Shown piece after piece: positions 1-5,083 of a stretch of DNA of 5,301 nt. The stretch is taken from positions 18,130 through 23,430 of the forward strand of contig DDEU01000001.1 of assembly GCA_002336815.1 (NCBI GenBank), in the 5' to 3' direction. The DNA is from Chitinophagaceae bacterium UBA1946 (GTDB taxonomy: Bacteria > Bacteroidota > Bacteroidia > Chitinophagales > Chitinophagaceae). The notes beneath the pieces were generated by a model. It worked only from the letters and a program-made list of their open reading frames with translations. It searched no databases and had not been told where the DNA came from. The translations under genes and the position numbers were made by a program. Each line of letters starts with the position of its first letter. Position 1 is the stretch's first letter.

Positions 1-348
1 CATGGTATCATTGATCCAGATAGAGAAGATGATTCCGCAGGGAATTAGCCGGTCATACAATATTTCATTGGTATTATCAACCGTGTAGATCTTCCAGGAT
101 ATGGCAAGGTGAAGCATCATCAACACCGGCATCGTAATGTAAACCAGTCCGGGGAAACAATAAGGTAAAAAACGGGGACCATGAATCTTCTTCATCAACT
201 TTATAAACTCATACCATGCACCAAAATGAATGATGGCAAAGAGGGCGATAAAGCTCCATACATTCCAGAAGAGCCCGATCGCCATTACCGCTACAAACAC
301 TACTGCCGTTAAAGCCCTTGTTTTAAAAACTTCTTTATTAAGCGCCAT
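1..348 (-). CDS. cdsA: Phosphatidate cytidylyltransferase, N-terminal part (cut by window edge)
   Basis: CdsA makes CDP-diacylglycerol from phosphatidic acid and CTP in the inner membrane, the branch point of phospholipid synthesis. Only the first 116 codons are present. They begin MALNKEVFKTRALTAVVF and show hydrophobic segments at about residues 12-28, 30-46, 62-83 and 100-112. The visible part ends in W-I-N-D-T-M (111-116), which matches the start of the family's W-x-x-D-x-x-A-Y segment; together with the N-terminal pattern this is why I call CdsA. The C-terminal CDP-alcohol transferase signature lies outside the window, so catalytic completeness cannot be judged. The ATG at 348-346 is the only sensible start. 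It lies 6 bases after the stop of the CPBP protease gene and has no Shine-Dalgarno sequence (leader AATAAATTTTC), so the two genes are probably cotranscribed. Confidence 0.85.
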   Translation of the reverse strand, partial: MALNKEVFKTRALTAVVFVAVMAIGLFWNVWSFIALFAIIHFGAWYEFIKLMKKIHGPRFLPYCFPGLVYITMPVLMMLHLAISWKIYTVDNTNEILYDRLIPCGIIFSIWINDTM

Positions 349-354
349 GAAAAT

Positions 355-1371
355 TTATTGTTGACTGCCCTGCTGCTGGTGAGCGGCAATATCGTTGATA
401 AAAGGATTGCTGCTGAAATTATAGCCCGGTATCAATACTTCTTCGCCCGGGCGGTCGGATTGGTCTTTACCTGCTTTTTCAAAAACCATCAATAACCCGA
501 TAGCGGCCAGTACACTCACCAGCCCCACCACAACCGGGAAATGCTCATCGCCTTTGGCTGGCAACATATTTTTGCCCGGTCCGGCTGCAAGATACAGGGC
601 CGTGGCAGCGAGGGCGTTGGTTACAAAATGCCCGATAATGCTAAGCCATAAATTGCCCGTTCGGTAATACATCCAGCCCAGTGCAAACCCCAAAGCAAAC
701 CGGCTCAAAAATCCGAAGTAAGAAAAATGCACGGCACTAAAAATAGCAGAAGTTATTATGATGGCCAGCACCGGCTTTTTTAGCCAGCGGCTCAGTAAAT
801 TCTGGATGGCACCACGGAACAGCAGCTCTTCTGTAAGGGCTGGCAAAAGGGCGATCACAAAAAGCGAGATCACATAATCCTTCACACCGTTCATCCGGGC
901 AATCACCAGCACCTGCCTGTTGAAAGCATCTTCCGCAGCTTTGAATTTAAGCAGGGTATGGCTGCTCCAGGGCAGCATGGCGGTCAATTGCTCCAGCAGA
1001 TCGGCCACCGGCGCACAGGCCAACATGATAAAAATAGCCAATACTACCTGCAGGAAAGTGATATTCTTCCTAAAACCCAGGTGCATGGAGGCTTTTACAT
1101 GGCAGATCCGGGCATACAGCAACACCGGTATCATAAAGAGGAAGACGGCAGCGATGGACTGGCTCCACCGGAAAAGGCCACTGTTCTCAGGGAGCAAAAT
1201 GGCTTCGATCTTTTTTTCCAGGGTGCCGTCGAACAGCGCCGACAGGTCAATTTTTTCTGCCAGCGGCACAAAGCTTGCAAAGCTGCCGATGATGAGCCCT
1301 GCCCCTGTAAGCCCGGTCAAAATACCCAGTTGTCCCCAGTAATTAAAACGTTTGGTAGCGAAATGCGCCAT
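355..1371 (-). CDS. CPBP-family intramembrane glutamic endopeptidase (Rce1/Abi-type)
   Basis: This is a 338-residue multi-pass inner-membrane protein of the CPBP (CAAX protease and bacteriocin-processing) family. The three conserved motifs are all present: E181-E182-L-L-F-R186-G, F211-S-A-V-H215, and H248-F-V-T-N252. Known members use the glutamates, histidines and asparagine at these places to activate water inside the membrane. Hydrophobic segments lie near 11-35, 72-88, 103-124, 165-179, 199-217, 222-237, 241-262 and 278-297. About 40 hydrophilic residues follow the last helix, ending in a Gln-rich tail (H-Q-Q-Q-G-S-Q-Q). The substrate is unknown: the family spans prenyl-protein proteases, bacteriocin immunity and general membrane proteolysis. 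cdsA follows 6 bases downstream, which suggests a membrane-homeostasis role rather than a bacteriocin locus (inference). The start sits at the edge of the divergent spacer shared with dusB. Confidence 0.93.
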   Translation of the reverse strand: MAHFATKRFNYWGQLGILTGLTGAGLIIGSFASFVPLAEKIDLSALFDGTLEKKIEAILLPENSGLFRWSQSIAAVFLFMIPVLLYARICHVKASMHLGFRKNITFLQVVLAIFIMLACAPVADLLEQLTAMLPWSSHTLLKFKAAEDAFNRQVLVIARMNGVKDYVISLFVIALLPALTEELLFRGAIQNLLSRWLKKPVLAIIITSAIFSAVHFSYFGFLSRFALGFALGWMYYRTGNLWLSIIGHFVTNALAATALYLAAGPGKNMLPAKGDEHFPVVVGLVSVLAAIGLLMVFEKAGKDQSDRPGEEVLIPGYNFSSNPFINDIAAHQQQGSQQ

Positions 1372-1389
1372 ATGGATTGCTTAAAGTGC

Positions 1390-1399
1390 GTAAATTTAC
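1390..1399 (-). promoter_or_regulatory. Possible -7 element for the CPBP-cdsA operon
   Basis: Read on the minus strand, TAAATTTA resembles the Bacteroidota -7 consensus TAnnTTTG and would put the transcription start some 10-15 bases before the CPBP ATG. The 10-mer GTAAATTTAC is a perfect palindrome. I see no clear TTTG-type -33 element at the expected distance, so this is weak. Confidence 0.25.
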
Positions 1400-1420
1400 A
1401 GCCTAAATCGCAGGTTTAAG

Positions 1421-1517
1421 GTTTAAAGTTCAAGGTTTAAGGTTAGTGGAATTAACGATTATAACACCTGCCAGTTCCTGAACTACAACTTTAAACATTA
1501 AACATTCAACTTTAAAC
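1421..1517. repeat. Imperfect inverted repeat with 24-nt arms (TTTAAAG/TTTAAGG type)
   Basis: The left arm (1421-1444) and the reverse complement of the right arm (1494-1517) match at 21 of 24 positions, separated by a 49-base spacer. Each arm is built of near-repeats. GGTTTAAG-like units occur at about 1413-1420 and 1434-1441, and CAACTTTAAAC occurs twice, at 1486-1496 and 1507-1517, 21 bases apart. The structure fills much of the spacer between the divergent CPBP and dusB genes and ends about 10 bases before the dusB ATG. Transcribed rightwards, it would form an AT-rich stem in the dusB leader. It could instead be a dispersed intergenic repeat; I recall TTTAAAGTTCAAGG-like repeats as common in Chitinophagaceae spacers, but this window shows only one copy. 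Confidence 0.6.
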
Positions 1518-1527
1518 TGTTTTTCTC

Positions 1528-2568
1528 ATGCCTTCAATCGGCAATATACAACTACCGGAGTTTCCTTTATTACTGGCGCCCATGGAGGATGTGAGTGATC
1601 CGCCTTTTCGTGCCGTGTGTAAAGACAAGGGAGCCGACCTGATGTACACCGAATTCATCAGCAGCGAAGGCCTCATCCGTGATGCCATCAAAAGCCGGCA
1701 AAAGCTGGATGTGTTCGACTATGAAAAACCGGTAGGCGTACAGATATTTGGGGGAGATGAAGAAAGCCTTGCCCTGGCAGCGCAGATCGTGGATGTGACC
1801 AACCCTGACCTGTTAGACATCAATTTCGGCTGCCCGGTAAAAAAAGTAGCCATGAAGGGAGCCGGTGCTGGTGTGCTGAAAGACATTGACCTGATGGTTC
1901 GCCTCACCAGCGCAGTAGTAAGATCCACTTCCCTGCCGGTGACCGTAAAAACCAGGCTGGGGTGGGATGACAACAGCCTCAATATTGAAGAAGTGGCCGA
2001 ACGCCTGCAGGATGTGGGCATTAAGGCGCTGGCCATACATGGCCGTACCCGTACACAAATGTATAAGGGCGAGGCCGACTGGACCCTTATCGGCAAAGTA
2101 AAAAGTAATCCCAGGATCACCATGCCCATCTTTGGCAACGGCGATATCGACAGTCCTGAAAAAGCAGTGGAATACAAAAACCGATACGGCATCGATGGCA
2201 TTATGATCGGGCGGGCCGCCATCGGTTATCCCTGGATATTCGACGAGATCAAACATTTTATGAAAACGGGTACACACCTGCCATCGCCAACGATTGAGGA
2301 CCGGGTGGAAGTCTGCAAAAAACACCTGCACAAATCCTTTGAATGGAAGGGACCCAAGGTGGGCATTTTTGAAATGCGCCGTCATTACGCCAATTATTTA
2401 AAGGGATTGCCCGGCATCAAAGATTACCGCTCCCGGCTGGTAACACTGATGACGGTGGAAGAGATCGATGCAGTACTGGATGAGATTGTAACAAAATATG
2501 CTGGCTATGCATTTGAAAAAACACCCATCGAATTGATCAACTATCACGAAAAATGCCCGATTGATTAA
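1528..2568 (+). CDS. dusB: tRNA-dihydrouridine synthase (DusB-like)
   Basis: This is an FMN-dependent enzyme that reduces specific uridines in the tRNA D-loop to dihydrouridine, acting in the cytoplasm. The 346-residue protein is slightly longer than the roughly 320-residue enterobacterial DusB. An N-terminal TIM barrel carries L-A-P-M-E-D (16-21) at the flavin site, V-Q-I-F-G-G (71-76), and the Dus signature D-I-N-F-G-C-P (97-103) with the catalytic acid Cys102. Lys141 in V-K-T-R, His171 in I-H-G-R-T, F-G-N-G-D-I (202-207) and I-G-R-A (227-230) supply flavin and phosphate contacts. The helical C-terminal domain from about 245 (R-R-H-Y-A-N-Y-L-K-G) is the tRNA-binding part. The family assignment is firm; the exact position modified is inferred from DusB. 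The ATG at 1528 gives the expected N-terminus, and its leader (CTGTTTTTCTC) has no Shine-Dalgarno sequence. The gene is transcribed alone, away from the CPBP operon and towards the four-helix membrane protein gene. Confidence 0.96.
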   Translation: MPSIGNIQLPEFPLLLAPMEDVSDPPFRAVCKDKGADLMYTEFISSEGLIRDAIKSRQKLDVFDYEKPVGVQIFGGDEESLALAAQIVDVTNPDLLDINFGCPVKKVAMKGAGAGVLKDIDLMVRLTSAVVRSTSLPVTVKTRLGWDDNSLNIEEVAERLQDVGIKALAIHGRTRTQMYKGEADWTLIGKVKSNPRITMPIFGNGDIDSPEKAVEYKNRYGIDGIMIGRAAIGYPWIFDEIKHFMKTGTHLPSPTIEDRVEVCKKHLHKSFEWKGPKVGIFEMRRHYANYLKGLPGIKDYRSRLVTLMTVEEIDAVLDEIVTKYAGYAFEKTPIELINYHEKCPID

Positions 2569-2633
2569 GGTGTATATTGGCTGTTTCTTCTTTCCTGTTT
2601 CTTATTGCTTTTTGTTTTATTTCTCATGTTTTA
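2569..2633. other. Convergent spacer, pyrimidine-rich on the plus strand
   Basis: These 65 bases separate the 3' ends of dusB and the minus-strand four-helix membrane protein gene. From about 2580 to 2632 the plus strand is almost all T and C with several T runs. I find no convincing GC stem, so there is no standard intrinsic terminator. The U-rich RNA made from dusB could help release, but that is conjecture. Confidence 0.4.
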
Positions 2634-3152
2634 CTACTTCATCCTTGCAACCCATTCCTTCAACCCATTCAAATAAGCCTCCCCTCTTTTGGCTGCGAAA
2701 TGATCTACTGTGAAAGCGATCAATGCCATCAGCGCCAGGCCGGCACCAACCCCTCGCCAGAACAATTGCTGATCGTTGTTTTTAAAATATACGAACAGAC
2801 CCACGCCCAGCAGAACCAGTATGATCTCTGCAGAACGAACCAGGGTAAAATTTTTCATCGCCTTTTCCATGCGTGGAATTTCCTTTTCTTTTAACTGTCC
2901 GGGATTCATATCATAGGCATACACATTTTTTAACCTGTCGGCATCACTGCGTTTGTATACCGAAAACCCTACGATACCTGAAAGCAATCCTGCCAGTAAT
3001 AATGGCAACGCCGCCCCCTTGTAAAAATTGGTCTTTAAAAAAAAGAAAAACACAAGGCCTGCCAGTAAGATGACAGCAGCAAGGATCATTAAGAAGAGAC
3101 TAGCTGATTTTTCATCCGCAAAATATTTTTCAATGGCTACCTTATTAAACAT
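2634..3152 (-). CDS. Four-helix integral membrane protein, function unknown
   Basis: I do not recognise a named family for this 172-residue protein. It has four clear hydrophobic segments at about 17-39, 46-67, 106-123 and 131-149. They form two hairpins joined by a charged cytoplasmic-looking loop (68-105) rich in Lys, Glu, Asp and Arg (for example Y-K-R-S-D-A-D-R-L and L-K-E-K-E-I-P-R-M-E-K). The N-terminus (MFNKVAIEKYFADEK) is hydrophilic and has no signal peptide or lipobox, and the C-terminus ends in a short amphipathic stretch. No enzyme motif is visible. Its ATG overlaps the last 8 bases of the upstream small membrane-protein gene in another frame, so the two are probably translationally coupled and may work together. 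Proteins of this look are frequent in Bacteroidota, but that is recollection rather than a search result. Confidence 0.8.
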   Translation of the reverse strand: MFNKVAIEKYFADEKSASLFLMILAAVILLAGLVFFFFLKTNFYKGAALPLLLAGLLSGIVGFSVYKRSDADRLKNVYAYDMNPGQLKEKEIPRMEKAMKNFTLVRSAEIILVLLGVGLFVYFKNNDQQLFWRGVGAGLALMALIAFTVDHFAAKRGEAYLNGLKEWVARMK

Positions 3153-3396
3153 GGCGGTTTGTTTTTTTCAATTGTTGAATCAATGCGGCAACAGAAACGA
3201 GGCACCAGGTGCCTTCCAGCACAATGAAAGGTACATAATTTATCAGCGCCGAAGCATAACAGGCCAGGGCCGACCCAACAATATTCATGATGAAAAATAA
3301 CCGTCCATCTTTGGGTATCCATGAAAAACTATTCATACAGTAAGCCAGGAGTATCAGTCCTACGCCTATACTGCCAATAAGATCATTGTAGTGCAT
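3145..3396 (-). CDS. CBU_0592-like small membrane protein
   Basis: This 83-residue protein has three predicted membrane helices at about 6-24, 32-52 and 54-75. The pattern D-L-I-G-S-I-G-V-G-L-I-L-L-A-Y, then N-I-V-G-S-A-L-A-C-Y-A-S, then V-P-F-I-V-L-E-G-T-W (55-64) matches what I know of the uncharacterised CBU_0592-type family of short membrane proteins. No biochemical function is established for it. I chose the ATG at 3396-3394 because the family begins just before the I-G-S-I-G helix. An in-frame ATG at 3423 would add nine residues. A longer reading from 3519 would add 41 residues of cysteine- and arginine-containing sequence that does not look like a membrane-protein N-terminus and would cover the hairpin at 3425-3471. 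The gene is first of a two-gene unit; its stop overlaps the start of the four-helix protein gene by 8 bases. Confidence 0.78.
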   Translation of the reverse strand: MHYNDLIGSIGVGLILLAYCMNSFSWIPKDGRLFFIMNIVGSALACYASALINYVPFIVLEGTWCLVSVAALIQQLKKTNRHV

Positions 3397-3424
3397 GGTG
3401 GTTTTTGCAACAAGATAATTCATC

Positions 3425-3471
3425 CGGCGGCAACCGGTATAACGGTACCCTGTACCCGCTAATTGCCGCTG
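3425..3471. promoter_or_regulatory. Hairpin-forming dyad upstream of the CBU_0592-like gene
   Basis: GCGGCAA (3427-3433) pairs perfectly with TTGCCGC (3463-3469). A G-T and a C-G pair outside extend it to nine positions. Inside is a second perfect dyad, GGTAC (3444-3448) with GTACC (3452-3456), around a 3-base loop. It lies about 30-75 bases upstream of the preferred start on the minus strand, so it could form in the leader RNA or mark a protein-binding site. No T-run follows on either strand, so it is not a standard terminator. Chance occurrence is possible. Confidence 0.35.
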
Positions 3472-3518
3472 AACTATTTGCACAGCGATGCAACCATTTA
3501 CAACCTTTAACAGTCGCA

Positions 3519-3529
3519 TGTATAGTACA
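3519..3529. promoter_or_regulatory. Short dyad TGTA-TAG-TACA
   Basis: A perfect 4-bp inverted repeat around a 3-base centre lies in the divergent spacer between the CBU_0592-like gene and the HTH gene. Its right half (AGTACA) recurs as the core of the longer dyad at 3623-3652, which is the only reason to list it. It is short enough to be chance. Confidence 0.2.
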
Positions 3530-3556
3530 GCAGTTTTATCTAATATCCCTGAAATA

Positions 3557-3570
3557 CTGATTGATATCAG
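3557..3570. repeat. Small inverted repeat CTGAT-N4-ATCAG
   Basis: A perfect 5-bp stem with a 4-base loop sits in the AT-rich part of the divergent spacer. An alternative pairing of ATCC-CTGA (3545-3552) with TCAGGAT (3567-3573) is also possible with one bulged base. There is no clear T-run, so I do not call it a terminator. Confidence 0.25.
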
Positions 3571-3622
3571 GATGTTTTAATAAGCAACCAATAAACAATT
3601 CATATTATATAAATTCGCTGCC

Positions 3623-3652
3623 CGTGTACTTATCCCGGGTTCTCAGTACACG
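3623..3652. promoter_or_regulatory. Perfect inverted repeat CGTGTACT-N14-AGTACACG, candidate operator
   Basis: Two 8-bp half-sites (3623-3630 and 3645-3652) are exact reverse complements, separated by 14 bases that themselves contain the palindrome CCCGGG (3634-3639). The half-site centres are 22 bp apart, two helical turns, which suits a dimeric DNA-binding protein reading one face of the DNA. The element ends 54 bases before the ATG of the small HTH gene, where an autoregulatory operator would be expected. An alternative is an RNA hairpin in that gene's leader. The AT-rich TATAAATTCG just upstream (3608-3617) partly resembles a Bacteroidota -7 element (TAnnTTTG), without a clear -33 box. 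Confidence 0.45.
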
Positions 3653-3706
3653 TCCATATCAACCATAGAAAAGGCTTTGAAACGATTAAAAGAAAAACCT
3701 TCTGAC

Positions 3707-3913
3707 ATGACCAAAAGACAAATCATCCGTTATCTTCAAAAGAACAAGGATCTTATCTCTATCAGGGCCATTGCACAGGGCTCCGGCTTTAGCAACTTGC
3801 CCAAAGTGCTCAATGGCCAGGTAGACGTTAAAGGTCATGCTTTTACTTTCCCCGATAAACATGTAAAAAAAGTGATCAGGCAGATAAAAAAATTGCAGGT
3901 CAAAATAGACTAA
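3707..3913 (+). CDS. Small predicted helix-turn-helix DNA-binding protein
   Basis: This 68-residue basic protein begins MTKRQIIRYLQKNKDL. After an N-terminal helix, a likely HTH spans residues 18-38: the helix S-I-R-A-I-A-Q (18-24), a turn at G-S-G (25-27), and the recognition helix S-N-L-P-K-V-L-N-G-Q (29-38). This resembles the L-x-x-V-L-x-G-x ending of XRE-type HTH domains. V-D-V-K-G-H (39-44) and a basic C-terminal helix (V-I-R-Q-I-K-K) follow. It has no partner domain, membrane segment or obvious toxin beside it. The frame stays open upstream, and a TTG at 3677 would add ten residues (M-K-R-L-K-E-K-P-S-D), but the ATG is preferred because the helix begins just after it. The candidate operator at 3623-3652 lies upstream. 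I recognise a general HTH look, not a named family; a non-regulatory DNA-binding role is also possible. Confidence 0.62.
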   Translation: MTKRQIIRYLQKNKDLISIRAIAQGSGFSNLPKVLNGQVDVKGHAFTFPDKHVKKVIRQIKKLQVKID

Positions 3914-4002
3914 GCCACTATCACATTGTTGTTGCTGCCATACCAATGATAAATGTAAAAGCGAATCCAGTTTACAAATAATTAGTATGGATAGGCGCCT
4001 TT

Positions 4003-4022
4003 TTGCATGATATCATTTGCAA
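4003..4022. promoter_or_regulatory. Palindrome ATGATATCAT with outer TTGC/GCAA arms
   Basis: The 10-mer at 4007-4016 is a perfect palindrome. It is flanked by TTGC (4003-4006) and GCAA (4019-4022), with two extra T residues on the right, giving a nearly continuous 14-bp dyad. It lies 90 bases after the HTH gene stop and about 140 bases before the small membrane-protein gene. The T-run lies before it on the plus strand and no T-run follows on the minus strand, so it is unlikely to be a terminator and more like a binding site, if functional. Confidence 0.3.
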
Positions 4023-4160
4023 GGAATATTGCGGAAAATTAAATGGGTAAATAATTCCCCAATCATCCCCGCTTACGCATTTAAAAGAGTTTTCATTACA
4101 GGAAACTGCAACGGTCAGAAATGGCATGGTTTATTCATAGCTACTCCAAACGCAAAAAAC

Positions 4161-4361
4161 ATGAACTCTTTTTTCAAAACATTGATCGCAGGTTATGGTG
4201 CTAAAAAATTAGGGGGCGGTTGCCTCAGTACCATCCTTATCTTTTTCGTGATCTATTGGGCACTCGGTACCTGTAATCGTTCACCCCAGCCCGTTAGGCA
4301 GGGTACGCAGCAGCATGCGCCGGCCCCTGCAACATCCGGCATTGCCGTGGCAAAATATTAA
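4161..4361 (+). CDS. Small single-pass membrane protein with G-A-K-K-L-G-G-G-C motif
   Basis: This 66-residue protein begins MNSFFKTLIAGYGAKKL. A glycine-rich G-G-G-C (18-21) leads directly into one hydrophobic segment (about 21-36, T-I-L-I-F-F-V-I-Y-W-A-L). A polar Pro/Gln/Ala-rich tail (40-66) follows. Two lysines before the helix predict an N-in orientation with the tail in the periplasm. Cys21 precedes the helix rather than following it and lacks a lipobox, so it is not a lipoprotein. The upstream frame is open to a TTG at 4017, but those 48 residues look non-coding and the ATG at 4161, with an A-rich leader (ACGCAAAAAAC), is the natural start. I recall similar short G-A-K-K-L-G-G-G-C proteins in Bacteroidota, none with a known role. 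It ends 4 bases from the convergent lipocalin stop. Confidence 0.65.
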   Translation: MNSFFKTLIAGYGAKKLGGGCLSTILIFFVIYWALGTCNRSPQPVRQGTQQHAPAPATSGIAVAKY

Positions 4362-4369
4362 AGCTTTAA
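4358..4369. repeat. 12-bp palindrome containing both convergent stop codons
   Basis: TTAAAGCTTTAA is a perfect palindrome. It holds the TAA of the small membrane-protein gene on the plus strand (4359-4361) and the TAA of the lipocalin gene on the minus strand (4368-4366). It leaves no room for a terminator between the genes, so transcripts probably overlap at their 3' ends. Confidence 0.5.
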
Positions 4370-4902
4370 GTGTTGTGCTCCACCCATACCAATTTACTGG
4401 TGTCGTACCCCAGTTGCCTGGCTTGCTGCAGGTAATCTTCCTTTATGGCAGCGGGCATTGTTTTTTCCCGGCTTAAGAGCCACAGGTAGTTGAGGTTGCG
4501 GCCGGCCACCAGGGCGTATTTGTAATCAGCATCCAATGCTATCACATTGTAACCGGCATAGAGCGGACCGAAAAAAGATACTTTCAATTTTGCTTCGGTT
4601 GTATCATCCACAAATCTTGCTATACCAACTGCTTCTTTCCATTGAGCCGTCTTGTAATTATAGCCCCGGTTAACAACCCTTACAGTGCCATTTGCATTGA
4701 GTGCATAATGGGCGCTGGTATTGTTCAGTTTATTTTCAAAATAGTAATCAAACCGGGCGATCTCATACCAGGTGCCGAGGTACTTCTCAAGATCAAATGG
4801 TTTTACCGGAACCGCATTTTTTGGAATGGTTCTGCGGAAATGCAACCAGGTAGCCACGGCTACTCCCAGTGCAGTAAGTGCAATTATTTTTTTCCTGCTC
4901 AT
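4366..4902 (-). CDS. Lipocalin family protein (Blc/apolipoprotein D type), membrane-anchored
   Basis: Bacterial lipocalins of this type are single-domain beta-barrels at the cell envelope that bind fatty acids or lysophospholipids. This 178-residue protein shows the lipocalin signature G43-T-W45-Y46-E-I-A-R50 followed by F-D-Y-Y-F-E-N. It then has V-N-R-G-Y-N (77-82), the strand pair K-V-S-F-F-G-P-L-Y-A-G-Y-N-V (107-120), Y-K-Y-A-L-V-A-G-R (127-135), and L-W-L-L-S-R145-E ahead of the C-terminal helix. These match Blc closely. The N-terminus (S-R-K-K then a hydrophobic stretch, about 6-21) is a signal peptide or anchor, but the protein has no cysteine at all. It therefore cannot be a lipoprotein like E. 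coli Blc, and the hydrophobic stretch is probably an uncleaved anchor. The gene stands alone and converges on the small membrane-protein gene. A ligand-transport or membrane-repair role is inferred from the family. Confidence 0.92.
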   Translation of the reverse strand: MSRKKIIALTALGVAVATWLHFRRTIPKNAVPVKPFDLEKYLGTWYEIARFDYYFENKLNNTSAHYALNANGTVRVVNRGYNYKTAQWKEAVGIARFVDDTTEAKLKVSFFGPLYAGYNVIALDADYKYALVAGRNLNYLWLLSREKTMPAAIKEDYLQQARQLGYDTSKLVWVEHNT

Positions 4903-4921
4903 AAAAGTCTGTATTTATAAA

Positions 4922-4939
4922 TGCTGCAATATTACAGCA
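4922..4939. promoter_or_regulatory. 18-bp imperfect palindrome upstream of the lipocalin gene
   Basis: TGCTG-C-AATATT-A-CAGCA is symmetrical at 16 of 18 positions and lies 20-37 bases before the lipocalin ATG on the minus strand. That is where a repressor would cover the promoter or start region. It could equally be a small hairpin in the leader. There is no other support. Confidence 0.3.
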
Positions 4940-5083
4940 GGAAATGAGCGGCAATAGATATGCCCCTTTAAATGAAGTGTATTTGTAAGGCAGCTTATAA
5001 AATCAAGAGAAAATGCTTCCGCAAAATTGTGCTTCTGTACCACACTCAGGTGATGGTTAAAAGAATATTCTCATCCTCCTGTC

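Noticed and set aside
920..1419. Two plus-strand open frames antisense to the CPBP gene
   Set aside because: They mirror the reverse strand of a clearly coding, motif-bearing gene and their translations show no coherent domain.
1719..2385. Two minus-strand open frames antisense to dusB
   Set aside because: They are shadows of the well-supported dusB frame; the products are low in meaning and rich in scattered Pro, Ser, Arg and His.
2577..3300. Plus-strand open frames opposite the small membrane-protein pair
   Set aside because: They overlap membrane-protein genes on the other strand, and their compositions (runs of Lys, Cys, His) are what antisense reading of hydrophobic genes gives.
3397..3519. 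N-terminal extension of the CBU_0592-like protein from an ATG at 3519
   Set aside because: The added 41 residues lack a membrane or signal pattern, do not fit the family's short length, and cover the hairpin region; the start at 3396 is better.
3557..3573. Intrinsic terminator in the divergent spacer
   Set aside because: The stem is only 5 bp, AT-rich, and followed by just four T residues; neither flanking gene is transcribed towards it.
3444..3652. A shared GTAC-centred regulon site, seen in three dyads
   Set aside because: GTAC occurs in many other places in the window, including inside genes, so the three intergenic cases are not clearly enriched; only the 8-bp dyad at 3623-3652 stands alone.
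3686..3946. Minus-strand open frame antisense to the HTH gene
   Set aside because: Aromatic-rich translation with no recognisable pattern; the plus frame gives a plausible HTH fold.
4017..4160. Longer form of the small membrane protein from a TTG at 4017
   Set aside because: The added 48 residues look like translated non-coding DNA, start with a rare codon, and precede a natural ATG with an A-rich leader.
3677..4361. Toxin-antitoxin pair formed by the HTH protein and the small membrane protein
   Set aside because: They are 247 bases apart with separate regulatory-looking elements between them, and the membrane protein does not resemble known small toxins; tight coupling would be expected.
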